This document shows, piece by piece, positions 1 to 7,168 of a stretch of 18,176 nt of DNA. The notes beneath the pieces were generated by a model. The model had not been told where the DNA came from. It worked only from the letters and a program-made list of their open reading frames with translations, and did no database searches. This stretch comes from an uncultured Collinsella sp. (GTDB taxonomy: Bacteria > Actinomycetota > Coriobacteriia > Coriobacteriales > Coriobacteriaceae). Each line of letters starts with the position of its first letter. Position 1 is the first letter of the stretch. Location of the stretch: assembly GCA_934654765.1 (NCBI GenBank), contig CAKUGX010000031.1, forward strand, positions 1-18,176, read 5' to 3'. Made by a program: the position numbers and the translations under genes.

Positions 1-599
1 GCGAGGACGGCGCCACGCACCAGTGCTGCGAGGACATCGCCCTGATGCGCACCATCCCCGGCATGACCGTGATCGTTCCCGCCGACGACGTCGAGGCCCG
101 TGCCGTGACGCGTGCCGCCTACGAGTGCGACGGCCCCGTGTACATGCGCTTTGCCCGTCTGGCCTCGCCGGTCATCAACGACCCAGAGACCTACAAGTTC
201 GAGGTGGGCAAGGGTATCGTCATGCGCGAGGGCGCCGACGTGACCATCATCGCCTGCGGCCTGATGGTCGGCGAGGCCCTCGAGGCCGCCGAGCAGCTCG
301 CCGCCGAGGGCATCGATGCCGAGGTCATCAACATGCACACCATCAAGCCCATCGACGCCGACCTGGTCGTCAAGAGCGCTTCCAAGACCGGCCATGTCGT
401 GACCGTCGAGGAGCACTCCGTGATCGGTGGCCTGGGCAGCGCCGTCGCCGACGTCCTGTGCGAGCAGTGCCCGACGCCGCTCAAGAAGATCGGCGTCAAC
501 GACACCTTCGGCGAGTCTGGTCCGGGTGCCGAGCTCCTGCACAAGTACGGCCTGGACGCCGCCAACATCGTGGCAACCACCAAGGAGTTCTTGGCCTAA
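1..599 (+). CDS. Transketolase C-terminal subunit, 3' part (5' end outside the window)
   Basis: The reading frame is open from base 3, so the gene begins upstream of the window; about 198 residues are visible. They read into the end of the transketolase pyrimidine-binding domain (ATHQCCEDIALMRTIPGM, then VPADDVEARAV) and the whole C-terminal domain (GPVYMRFARL, VVTVEEHSVIGGLGSAV). This fits the separate C-terminal subunit of two-gene transketolases, usually about 310 residues, common in Gram-positive anaerobes. Its partner N-terminal subunit would carry the thiamine diphosphate and Mg sites and should lie upstream. Together they move two-carbon ketol units in the non-oxidative pentose phosphate pathway. 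A one-gene transketolase or a DXS-like protein cannot be excluded without the 5' part, but the EEHSVIGGLGSAV run favours the split type. A strong hairpin follows the TAA. Confidence 0.88.
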   Translation, partial: EDGATHQCCEDIALMRTIPGMTVIVPADDVEARAVTRAAYECDGPVYMRFARLASPVINDPETYKFEVGKGIVMREGADVTIIACGLMVGEALEAAEQLAAEGIDAEVINMHTIKPIDADLVVKSASKTGHVVTVEEHSVIGGLGSAVADVLCEQCPTPLKKIGVNDTFGESGPGAELLHKYGLDAANIVATTKEFLA

Positions 600-645
600 A
601 GCAAGACGAGTCAAGACATTGTCTCGACAGCTTGAACCAAACCCG

Positions 646-678
646 AATAGGGGCGTTCTCTAGCAGGGCGCCCCTATT
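646..678 (+). terminator. Hairpin terminator after transketolase, possibly bidirectional
   Basis: A perfect 10-bp stem (646-655 with 669-678, arms AATAGGGGCG and CGCCCCTATT) encloses 13 nt. The T tract is short, so termination is inferred from stem strength and position about 47 nt after the stop. The right arm runs straight into CTATTTCACCGCAACT (674-689), which recurs exactly at 14521-14536 in the palindrome after smpB. Confidence 0.6.
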
Positions 679-689
679 TCACCGCAACT

Positions 690-945
690 TATGAAGAAGT
701 CCTGTCAGGCAAGGCCCCATCAGGGAAAAGGGCCCAAATCGACAAAGTGCAATTCAGACCCTTCCAACTTTGTATGCGCAGCACCTCAAGGTGGACGCGT
801 CGGCCCCATAGTAGCCGCAGGCCGGACCCAGGGTTACTCTCCAAATCTTTCCGCAGGACGGAGGAGCCCCCGCCGCACGTAGTGCGCAGCGGGGGCTCCG
901 ACATGTCCGAGGACGATTTGGGAGGTAACCCTGCGCCCGGCCGGA
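690..945. ncRNA. Candidate structured RNA or ftsE leader, family not recognised
   Basis: This gene-free stretch between the transketolase terminator and ftsE is dense in inverted repeats. The core (820-942) folds as one long interrupted hairpin. GGCCGG 820-825 pairs with 937-942; CAGGGTTAC 829-837 with 925-933; CCAAATC 841-847 with 915-921; GGAC 856-859 with 905-908; GGAGCCCCCGC 863-873 with 889-899; and CGCAC 874-878 with GTGCG 882-886 around a 3-nt loop. To its left are an ACAAAGT/ACTTTGT hairpin (742-748 with 767-773) and GGCCC/GGGCC (713-717 with 730-734). No open frame here resembles a protein. I looked for signatures of RNase P RNA, tmRNA and SRP RNA on both strands and saw none. A 6S-like or other independent RNA, or a cis-acting leader of ftsE, are all possible. 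The strand is undecided because the palindromes fold either way. Confidence 0.45.
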
Positions 946-1046
946 CAGATCCCAAAGCCCGCCATGCTTCTTATGTGCAGTAAAGCTAATGCTGCTAAAA
1001 TATAAAGCGCTCATGTAGTTTAAACGCACGACGATAAGGAGCACCA

Positions 1047-2267
1047 GTGGGTAACCACTTCCGTACCTCCGGTGCGGGCGATGATGCCCCCAAGACGCAG
1101 ACAGGCGTCCAGGGCAGTCGTTTCGCCACTCCGGATTCAGAGGGCCAGCCTGTTGCTCAGGCCCCCGCTCAGCCGGCAGATCAGGCACAGCCGGCATCCG
1201 ATCCCTTTGCCTACAATCCCATCAGCGATGTTGCGCTTTCCGGCACGGCGGGTTTTGAGCCCGTTCAGGCTGTGACCGCTCGCGTGGAGCAGCCTCAGGC
1301 TGGCGCCGCCGCGCCGCAGCCTAGCATGGCCGGCATTCCCGACCCCATGGCTCCTGCGACACCGGCTCCTCAGCCTGCGCAGTCTGGCCTCTTTGCCGCT
1401 ATTCCCGATCCCACGCAGCCTGCTGCCCCGGTGGTCGAGAGCGATCAGGCAGCCGAGGTCGCAAGCCTCGATAACGCGCTCAACAACCCCGATTTTACGT
1501 CGGTGTTTGCGCCCATCGATCCGCAGGCCAGCCGCAAGAAGATGGCCAAGCAGGCCGGTGTCGAGCCCGTCATCCTTATGGAGCATGTCACCAAGATCTA
1601 TCCGGCACAGCCCAACAAGCCCGCACTCGACGACATCAACATCGAGATCTATCCGGGCGAGTTCGTCTTTCTGGTCGGTCACTCCGGCTCGGGTAAGACC
1701 ACGCTGCTGTCGACGCTCAACCGCGACGTCAAGCCGACGAGCGGTCGCATCCTGGTTGCCGGTCAGGACCTCATGAAGATCAAGAACCGCAAGGTCCCGT
1801 TCCTGCGCCGCCAGATTGGCGCCGTGTTCCAGGACTTTAAGCTTCTGCCGCAAAAAACCGCCTACGAAAACGTGGCGTTTGCCCTGCAGTGCATCGGCAA
1901 GCCCAAGGGCGTCATTCGCAGCCAGGTGCCCGAGGTGCTGCGTCTGGTCGGCCTGGCCGATCAGATGGACTCGCTGCCCGACCAGCTTTCCGGTGGCGAG
2001 CAGCAGCGCGTTGCCGTCGCCCGCGCTATGGTCAACCGTCCGCCGCTGCTGATCTGCGACGAGCCCACGGGTAACCTCGACCCGGCGATCTCGCTGGGCA
2101 TCATGAAGCTGCTCGAGCGCATTAACCGCACCGGCACCACCGTGATCGTCGCCACGCACGACCGCGAGATGGTCGATAGCATGCACCGTCGCGTGATCGC
2201 CCTCGAGGGCGGCCACGTTATCCGCGACCAGGAGAGGGGAGGTTACGGCAACTATGGCACCAACTAA
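1047..2267 (+). CDS. ftsE: FtsE, cell-division ABC ATPase with a long N-terminal extension
   Basis: FtsE is the cytoplasmic ATPase of the FtsEX complex, which controls peptidoglycan hydrolases at the divisome. The ABC domain starts near residue 175 (VILMEHVTKIYP). It has Walker A GHSGSGKT at 211-218, signature LSGGEQQ at 314-320, Walker B ending in D338-E339, and the switch His at 371. A GTG start at 1047 is preceded by AAGGAG (1036-1041), well placed. Normal FtsE is about 225-230 residues; this one is 406. The first ~170 residues are rich in Ala, Pro and Gln, contain repeated IPDP motifs, and look disordered. The extension is in frame with no internal break, so it seems genuine, though an internal start cannot be fully excluded. 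The gene overlaps ftsX by 14 nt, so the two are translationally coupled. FtsE identity is secure from the domain plus the ftsX neighbour. Confidence 0.95.
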   Translation: MGNHFRTSGAGDDAPKTQTGVQGSRFATPDSEGQPVAQAPAQPADQAQPASDPFAYNPISDVALSGTAGFEPVQAVTARVEQPQAGAAAPQPSMAGIPDPMAPATPAPQPAQSGLFAAIPDPTQPAAPVVESDQAAEVASLDNALNNPDFTSVFAPIDPQASRKKMAKQAGVEPVILMEHVTKIYPAQPNKPALDDINIEIYPGEFVFLVGHSGSGKTTLLSTLNRDVKPTSGRILVAGQDLMKIKNRKVPFLRRQIGAVFQDFKLLPQKTAYENVAFALQCIGKPKGVIRSQVPEVLRLVGLADQMDSLPDQLSGGEQQRVAVARAMVNRPPLLICDEPTGNLDPAISLGIMKLLERINRTGTTVIVATHDREMVDSMHRRVIALEGGHVIRDQERGGYGNYGTN

Positions 2268-3174
2268 CGTGGGCTACTCCTTCAAAGAGGCAATCAGCCA
2301 CTTCTTCCGTAACTGGACCACCTCGCTCGGCGCCGTCATCACGATCTTCCTTTCGCTGTTTATCATCGGCCTGTTCATCATGGGCTCCGCGATGCTGAAC
2401 TCCGTGATCGGCACCGTCGAGGATCAGGTTGTCATCAACGCGTTCATTAGTGATGACGCCGATCAGGCCGATGTTCAGGCTTTTGAGGCCGAGCTTAAGA
2501 CGTGGAATAACGTCAAGTCCGTGACCTATAAGGACAAGGACGACGCGCTGGCCGAGTATACGAGCAAGATGTCGGGCAACGCCGACGCCACCATGAGCGC
2601 GCTCGATGGCCAGAATCCGCTGCCCGCCTCCTTCGCCATTGAGATGGATGACCCGTCTCAGGTCGAGAGCACGGCAAAGAAGCTCAAGAAGAACGCCGAT
2701 TTCCAGAAGATCGCGGATGACGGCGACGTCAACGCGAGCGTGCTGTACGGCCAGGAGGAAGTGAGCCGCCTGTTCCAGGTGACCAACTACATCCGCATCG
2801 CCGCCGTGGTGCTCGTTGGCCTTCTGACCTTTATCGCATTCATCTTCATCAACAACACGATTCGCCTTTCCATCACGGCGCGTCGTCGTGAGATTGCGAT
2901 TATGCGTCTGGTCGGCGCCAGCAACGGCTTCATTCGCGGCCCGTTTATCACCGAGGGCGTACTGCAGGCCATTTTGGGCTCGCTGCTTTCCATCGGTGTT
3001 CTGGAGCTGCTGCGCAATCTGATGATTCCGCGTCTGCAGGAGAGCATCGGCTGGATGTCGTTTGCCCTGCCGATGCAGTACTACCTGGTGACCTATGCTG
3101 CGCTGATTCTGGTCGGCGTGATTATCGGTCTCTTTGGTTCTGCCATCGCCATGCGCCGCTACCTGCGCGTGTAG
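2254..3174 (+). CDS. ftsX: FtsX, cell-division permease-like protein
   Basis: FtsX is the membrane partner of FtsE, passing the ATPase signal to extracellular cell-wall hydrolases or their activators. The 306 residues show the family layout: a short cytoplasmic N-terminus, TM1 around 25-48, a large extracellular domain around 50-180, then TM2 (182-203), TM3 (about 230-252) and TM4 (about 278-300). Between TM2 and TM3 lies RREIAIMRLVGAS (211-223), the conserved cytoplasmic coupling segment that contacts FtsE. The ATG lies inside the end of ftsE, with GAGAGGGGAGG shortly upstream as ribosome binding site. Length and topology are typical. A rho-independent terminator follows 25 nt after the stop. 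Confidence 0.95.
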   Translation: MAPTNVGYSFKEAISHFFRNWTTSLGAVITIFLSLFIIGLFIMGSAMLNSVIGTVEDQVVINAFISDDADQADVQAFEAELKTWNNVKSVTYKDKDDALAEYTSKMSGNADATMSALDGQNPLPASFAIEMDDPSQVESTAKKLKKNADFQKIADDGDVNASVLYGQEEVSRLFQVTNYIRIAAVVLVGLLTFIAFIFINNTIRLSITARRREIAIMRLVGASNGFIRGPFITEGVLQAILGSLLSIGVLELLRNLMIPRLQESIGWMSFALPMQYYLVTYAALILVGVIIGLFGSAIAMRRYLRV

Positions 3175-3198
3175 GCATGCCTGGAATTCACCCTTCCA

Positions 3199-3231
3199 AC
3201 GGGTCGTCTCTTATGGGGCGGCCCGTTTTTT
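3199..3231 (+). terminator. Rho-independent terminator of ftsEX
   Basis: An 8-bp stem (3199-3206 with 3219-3226, one G-U pair) with a 12-nt loop is followed by a run of six T (3226-3231). It sits 25 nt after the ftsX stop and abuts the palindromic element that starts at 3231. Confidence 0.85.
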
Positions 3232-3315
3232 GATCCCTAGGGGACGGAAGAAAACGGGTCATTGTGGCGCTGGTCTATCTATGTGACCCGCAATCCTGAC
3301 GTCCCCTAGGGATCA
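3231..3315. repeat. 85-bp palindromic element with perfect 16-bp arms
   Basis: TGATCCCTAGGGGACG (3231-3246) is matched exactly by its reverse complement at 3300-3315. Nested inside is a second perfect pair, CGGGTCA (3255-3261) with TGACCCG (3284-3290). The arm itself contains the palindrome CCCTAGGG. There is no coding content. It lies between the ftsX terminator and the rnr start, so it could be a REP- or MITE-like intergenic repeat or a hairpin near the rnr promoter. Only this copy is in the window. Confidence 0.75.
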
Positions 3316-3365
3316 TTTGGGTAGACTCTTGGGATGTAAACGGCAATCGATAGCAAGGAGGCGCC

Positions 3366-5501
3366 ATGGGGCGCAATAACAAGCATAAGCGCGGTGCCCG
3401 CAATAAGCGTGGGCCGGTGCGCAGCGAACGCCGTCCGAGCCTGACCGGGCGCGTGCAGCTCCATGAGCATGGCGCCTATGTCATAACCGAGAGCGGCGAC
3501 TACAAGGTTATGGGCCGCGGTAAGCGCGAGATCATGGATGGCGATACCGTTGCCGTGAGCATTAAGAACAGCCCGCACGGTGAGCGGCGCGCCGTGATCG
3601 AAGGCGTGGTTGAGCGCGCAGCCATAAGCGTGGTGGGTACGTACCAGACCGCTGGTCCGCTCGGTGTGATCGAGCCGCTCGATTCGCGCCTGAAGGCCGA
3701 CTTCTTCATTCTGCCCGAGGATACCTCGGCGGATCGTCTGGGCGTTCATCCCGGTGACGCTGTGGTCGCACGCATTCTGACCTACCCGACGCGTTTGGAA
3801 TCGGGTACGGTGACGATTGAGCGCCGCATTGGCGGAGATGACGCGCCCGATTTGGGCGTTCAATATGTGATGGCGCGTTACGGCTATACCGATAGCTATC
3901 CCGAGGCCGCGCTGGACGAGGCCGAGGGGCTTTCGCTCGATGTGTCCGCGGCGCTTAAGGACCCGCTCCGCCGCGATCTGCGCGACCGCTTTGTCATCAC
4001 GATCGACCCGGTCGACGCGCGCGACTTTGACGATGCCATTTCGCTGGAGCGCACGCCCGAGGGTGGCTACAAGCTGGGTGTGCATATCGCTGACGTTTCA
4101 CACTATGTGGCTTGGGATGGGCATATCGATCTTGAGGCTCGCCATCGCACAACATCGGTGTATCTGGCCGATCGCGTGCTTCCCATGCTGCCCGAACGCC
4201 TGTCCAATGACCTGTGCTCGCTTCGCCCTGACGAGGACCGTCTGGCGTTTACCGTTGACATTGAGCTCGATGCGCAGGGTCGCGTGCGGCATTACGATCC
4301 GTACCCCAGCGTGATTCGCTCGCGTGTGCGTATGGACTATGACGGCGCCGAGGCGCTGCTGGTGCGTGCCGGCGCGGTGGAGTATGGGGTGCTGGAGGGT
4401 GCGACCGAGGATGTTGCGGCTGCCGAGGCCTCGCGCGAGGAGGCGCTTGAGCGTGGACTTGCATGCGAGGAGACAGCCCGCGGCTGCAACGTCGACCTCG
4501 GCAATTTCCTTGTCGCCGCCAACGAACTCGCCGAGCTTCGCCGCCACATTCGTCGCGCGCGCGGTTCGGTCGACTTCGATACGGCGGAGATTCGCGCCCT
4601 GCTGGACGAGGACGGCGTGCCCGTGCAGATTGTGGCGCGCGAGCGCTCGTGTGCCACGTCGCTGATCGAGGAAGCCATGCTGCTCGCCAACGAGTGCGTG
4701 GCTGAGTGGCTGGCCGACCGCGATATCGAGGCCTGCTACCGCGTGCATGAAGATCCCAGCCCCGACAGTCTTCACGGCGCCGCCGTGGCGCTGGCTCAGC
4801 TGGGCATTATCGACGACCGCCGTGCAGCCGGCATTGCCCTGGGAAGTCCCGATGAGCTGCAGGCTGCAGTTGATGCTGCCGCCGGTACGGCCAGTGCGCC
4901 GCTCGTCAACACGCTGCTTCTGCGCAGCATGCAGCGTGCGTTATACAAGCCGCGCAACGAGGGCCACTTTGCGCTCGCCGCGCCGTGCTACTGCCACTTT
5001 ACGAGCCCCATCCGTCGCTACCCCGATCTGGTGGTGCACCGTGTGCTCAAGCTACAGCTGGCATACGAGCAGCTGGGCGGCAAGGACGCCCTGGTCCGCA
5101 CGCCGCGTCTGATCGGTAATGGGCGCGAGTCGCTGCCGCGCATTCTGCCGCAGATCTGTCGCGCCTGCAGCGATGCCGAGCGCGCGGCCGACGCCGCCAG
5201 CCATGCGACGCAAAAGATCAAGATCGCCCAGTACTACGAGGATCGTCTGGGCGAGCGCTATACCGGAACCATCTCGTGGGTCAGCAGCATGGGTCTTTTT
5301 GTTCGCTTGGATCTGACGCAGGTTGAGGGCCTGGTCTCGATCAAGAGCCTGGGCAACGAGTGGTTCGAGTTCGACGAGGACGCGCTTACGCTGACGGGCG
5401 CCGAAACGGGGACTCGTTATGAGCTGGGTCAGCGCGTGATTATCGAGGTCTCGCGCGTCAATACCACGCGCGGACACTTGGACTTTAAGCTTATCCATTA
5501 G
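3366..5501 (+). CDS. rnr: Ribonuclease R (RNB-family 3'-5' exoribonuclease)
   Basis: RNase R degrades structured RNA from the 3' end and takes part in mRNA, rRNA and tmRNA-linked decay. The 711 residues begin with a basic Lys/Arg-rich stretch, then cold-shock-like OB folds (about 25-180), the RNB catalytic domain, and a C-terminal S1 domain from about residue 629. The metal-binding aspartates are visible in DPVDARDFDDA: D214, D220, D222 and D223, with the RNase II/R spacing. HIADVSHYV follows shortly after. The enterobacterial N-terminal helix-turn-helix and the long basic C-terminal tail are absent, as in many Gram-positive forms. ATG at 3366 follows AAGGAGG. smpB is about 8.5 kb downstream in this window; in many Gram-positives the two genes are adjacent, so here the cluster has been interrupted. 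RNase II is less likely given length and lineage. Confidence 0.93.
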   Translation: MGRNNKHKRGARNKRGPVRSERRPSLTGRVQLHEHGAYVITESGDYKVMGRGKREIMDGDTVAVSIKNSPHGERRAVIEGVVERAAISVVGTYQTAGPLGVIEPLDSRLKADFFILPEDTSADRLGVHPGDAVVARILTYPTRLESGTVTIERRIGGDDAPDLGVQYVMARYGYTDSYPEAALDEAEGLSLDVSAALKDPLRRDLRDRFVITIDPVDARDFDDAISLERTPEGGYKLGVHIADVSHYVAWDGHIDLEARHRTTSVYLADRVLPMLPERLSNDLCSLRPDEDRLAFTVDIELDAQGRVRHYDPYPSVIRSRVRMDYDGAEALLVRAGAVEYGVLEGATEDVAAAEASREEALERGLACEETARGCNVDLGNFLVAANELAELRRHIRRARGSVDFDTAEIRALLDEDGVPVQIVARERSCATSLIEEAMLLANECVAEWLADRDIEACYRVHEDPSPDSLHGAAVALAQLGIIDDRRAAGIALGSPDELQAAVDAAAGTASAPLVNTLLLRSMQRALYKPRNEGHFALAAPCYCHFTSPIRRYPDLVVHRVLKLQLAYEQLGGKDALVRTPRLIGNGRESLPRILPQICRACSDAERAADAASHATQKIKIAQYYEDRLGERYTGTISWVSSMGLFVRLDLTQVEGLVSIKSLGNEWFEFDEDALTLTGAETGTRYELGQRVIIEVSRVNTTRGHLDFKLIH

Positions 5502-5527
5502 CCAAATCCCGACCGTGCGGGAGTGGG

Positions 5528-5549
5528 GGGCGGTCTTTCGGGGCCGCCC
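5528..5549 (+). terminator. Probable terminator hairpin after rnr
   Basis: GGGCGGTC (5528-5535) pairs with GGCCGCCC (5542-5549), with one G-U pair and a 6-nt loop, 26 nt after the rnr stop. The T tract is poor, so strength as an intrinsic terminator is uncertain. Confidence 0.5.
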
Positions 5550-5604
5550 TCGCATTTGAATGATGGCCGCGTCACCGCCTGCTCGGCCGCCCATCCGCCT
5601 GCTA

Positions 5605-5655
5605 TTTGGGAGGTAAAACCTACCAAAATAAACCTGTCCCTTTTTGGCAGGTTTA
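5605..5655. repeat. Paired hairpin element upstream of the serine recombinase
   Basis: Two adjacent hairpins: an imperfect one at 5605-5627 (TTTGG/CCAAA outside AGGT/ACCT) and a perfect one with TAAACCTG (5629-5636) and CAGGTTTA (5648-5655). In addition AAACCTACCAAAA (5616-5628) matches the reverse complement of 5642-5654 at 12 of 13 bases, so the two halves can pair in an alternative way. The element ends 18 nt before the recombinase ATG. Confidence 0.55.
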
Positions 5656-5673
5656 CAAGAAAGCGGGGATGAG

Positions 5674-6279
5674 ATGGCGACTGTGTACGGCTATGCGCGC
5701 GTGAGCTCGCGTGATCAGAACCTGAATCGGCAGTTTGATGCGCTGATCGCCTATGGCGTGGAGTCGGCGAATATTTATGCCGACCGTGCGAGCGGCAAGG
5801 ACTTCGACCGTCCGCGATATCGCGATCTGCTGCGCGTGCTGGGGGATGGGGACGTGCTGGTGGTGTTGTCCATCGATCGTCTAGGCCGTAACTACAGCGA
5901 GATACTCGAGGAATGGCGCCTTATTACAAAAGAGCGCGGGACGGCCATCGTGGTGCTGGATATGCCGCTGCTCGACACGCGCGCGAGGGATGGAGAAGCG
6001 CCGGACGTGACGAGTACGCTGATTGCCGACATTGTGCTGCAACTGTTGAGCTACGTGGCGCAGGTGGAGCGCGAGAACATCCATCAGCGTCAGGCGGAGG
6101 GAATTGCGGCGGCGCGGGCGCGAGGGGTGCGGTTTGGCCGGCCTCGCAAGCCATGCCCTCCGCAGTTTGAACTGGTGCGCGACAGTTATGAGGCGGGCGA
6201 TATCACCCGCAGCCAGGCGGCAAAGCGCCTGGGTGTGTGCGTGGGGACGTTTGATCGCTGGATGCGCGAGGCGGGTTAG
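5674..6279 (+). CDS. Small serine recombinase (resolvase/invertase family)
   Basis: Site-specific DNA recombinase that would cut both strands through a 5' phosphoserine link. The 201 residues carry the resolvase domain, starting VYGYARVSSRDQN with the expected nucleophile Ser11. The catalytic arginines R69 and R72 sit in DRLGR. The long E helix follows, ending QAEGIAAARARGVRFGRPRK. A C-terminal helix-turn-helix (about 165-200, SQAAKRLGVCVGTFDRWM) binds DNA. The ATG at 5674 aligns with the family N-terminus; a TTG 30 nt earlier falls within the upstream hairpin and lacks a ribosome binding site. The site before the ATG (GCGGGGATGAG) is weak. No transposase, tnpB or integrase is nearby, so this looks like a solitary recombinase. 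Resolvase, invertase or a plasmid-derived remnant cannot be told apart here. Confidence 0.85.
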   Translation: MATVYGYARVSSRDQNLNRQFDALIAYGVESANIYADRASGKDFDRPRYRDLLRVLGDGDVLVVLSIDRLGRNYSEILEEWRLITKERGTAIVVLDMPLLDTRARDGEAPDVTSTLIADIVLQLLSYVAQVERENIHQRQAEGIAAARARGVRFGRPRKPCPPQFELVRDSYEAGDITRSQAAKRLGVCVGTFDRWMREAG

Positions 6280-6317
6280 GAGATGGCGGCTCTGTCGCTT
6301 CTTGTTGCGATTCAAAT

Positions 6318-6346
6318 TTTGCTACAACGACACTGCTATTTAGACT
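6318..6346 (+). promoter_or_regulatory. Probable promoter of the VanZ-like gene
   Basis: TTTGCT (6318-6323), 17 nt, then TAGACT (6341-6346) gives a sigma-70-like pair in an AT-rich island, about 37 nt before the TTG start at 6383. TACACT at 6346-6351 is an alternative -10. Confidence 0.45.
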
Positions 6347-6382
6347 ACACTCGCTCATATTTAAAAAGACGGAGGTTGGCCT

Positions 6383-6964
6383 TTGGCACACACGAAGAAA
6401 ATAATCGGCTGGACCGCGATCGTTCTGTTCACTGCGACGTTGGTGGGCATCTGGGTGCTGACGGAGCAAAACGCGGTGCAGACGTCGTTGTTGAGCGAGT
6501 CCACCGCTCGTGTGGTGGAGGGCCAGGCTGCGGGTGTTCAAGCTGCCGGCATCGCAGGTGAAACTCGGGCGGGGGACGGCATGGCTGAGGGCGCCGATTC
6601 GGCTGCCTCGGCTGTCCAGTCTGGTCGACTTGCTTCCATTCGCATGTGGGTAGGCACAAACGTCCGTCGCGTCGCCCATACCGTAGAGTTCTTCTTCGTC
6701 GGATTGTTCGCTTCGGTGATCGTGGTTTGCTTTTCCAGGCGTCCGTGGAGTGTATGCTCCCGTTGCGTGCCCGTGCTGCTCTTTTGCGCTGCCTGCTCCG
6801 TTGGCGACCAGGTGCATAAGATTTTTGTTCCCGGCAGACATTTCGACATGATCGACTTGGGCTTCGATGCTGCGGGCTATATCACAGCGATGCTGCTGGT
6901 ATTGCTGATCGCCGCATGGGTGCACCACGCGACGCGTCCCATCGGCGTCCACGCGAGGCGCTAG
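6383..6964 (+). CDS. VanZ-like membrane protein
   Basis: VanZ-family proteins are small membrane proteins; VanZ itself gives low-level teicoplanin resistance by an unsettled mechanism, and most relatives have no assigned role. The 193 residues have TM1 at about 8-26, then family motifs: RRVAHTVEF (95-103) at the second membrane segment, DQVHKIFVPGR (142-152), and D158/D162 before the last helix (about 164-181). Between TM1 and the second segment is a stretch (about 35-90) rich in Ala, Gly, Ser and Glu that looks disordered and is longer than usual. The TTG start at 6383 is set by GGAGG at 6371-6375; no better ATG exists nearby. The gene is monocistronic as far as can be seen; no terminator is obvious after it. 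Confidence 0.75.
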   Translation: MAHTKKIIGWTAIVLFTATLVGIWVLTEQNAVQTSLLSESTARVVEGQAAGVQAAGIAGETRAGDGMAEGADSAASAVQSGRLASIRMWVGTNVRRVAHTVEFFFVGLFASVIVVCFSRRPWSVCSRCVPVLLFCAACSVGDQVHKIFVPGRHFDMIDLGFDAAGYITAMLLVLLIAAWVHHATRPIGVHARR

Positions 6965-7083
6965 CCGGTAACAAACCCGTTTCTGATAGGGCTGACTCGT
7001 TGAATCATTTTGTGTCGCACTTATTTCCGAGCGGTCGGATTTGAGGGGCGAGCGGTAGAGCACTCGTCCATAGTGCGCCACGA

Positions 7084-7102
7084 TGCGGCACAATGTACCG
7101 CA
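7084..7102. promoter_or_regulatory. 19-bp near-perfect palindrome, candidate MurR operator
   Basis: TGCGGCACAATGTACCGCA pairs at 8 of 9 symmetric positions around A7093. It lies 66 nt upstream of murR in a region with no gene. RpiR-type regulators usually bind dyads near their own promoter and sense a sugar phosphate, here probably MurNAc-6P. A second, smaller dyad ACGAA/TTCGT (7122-7126 with 7130-7134) lies between it and the ATG. I could not assign a convincing promoter. Confidence 0.4.
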
Positions 7103-7168
7103 AAAGAAGTTCTAACACGGTACGAATGGTTCGTTGGTCTTTAATTCTTCTCAACGGAGGTGTTTGAG

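Noticed and set aside
754..1197. Minus-strand frame across the ftsE upstream region
   Set aside because: It runs through the inverted-repeat block into antisense ftsE, and its composition follows the palindromes rather than codon use.
5674..6279. IS607-type or Tn3-type transposon
   Set aside because: The recombinase has no adjacent tnpB, tnpA or terminal inverted repeats, so a complete mobile element is not supported.
6203..7093. A 296-residue minus-strand frame opposite the recombinase and VanZ-like genes
   Set aside because: It opposes two recognised coding regions and shows no domain features or ribosome binding site.
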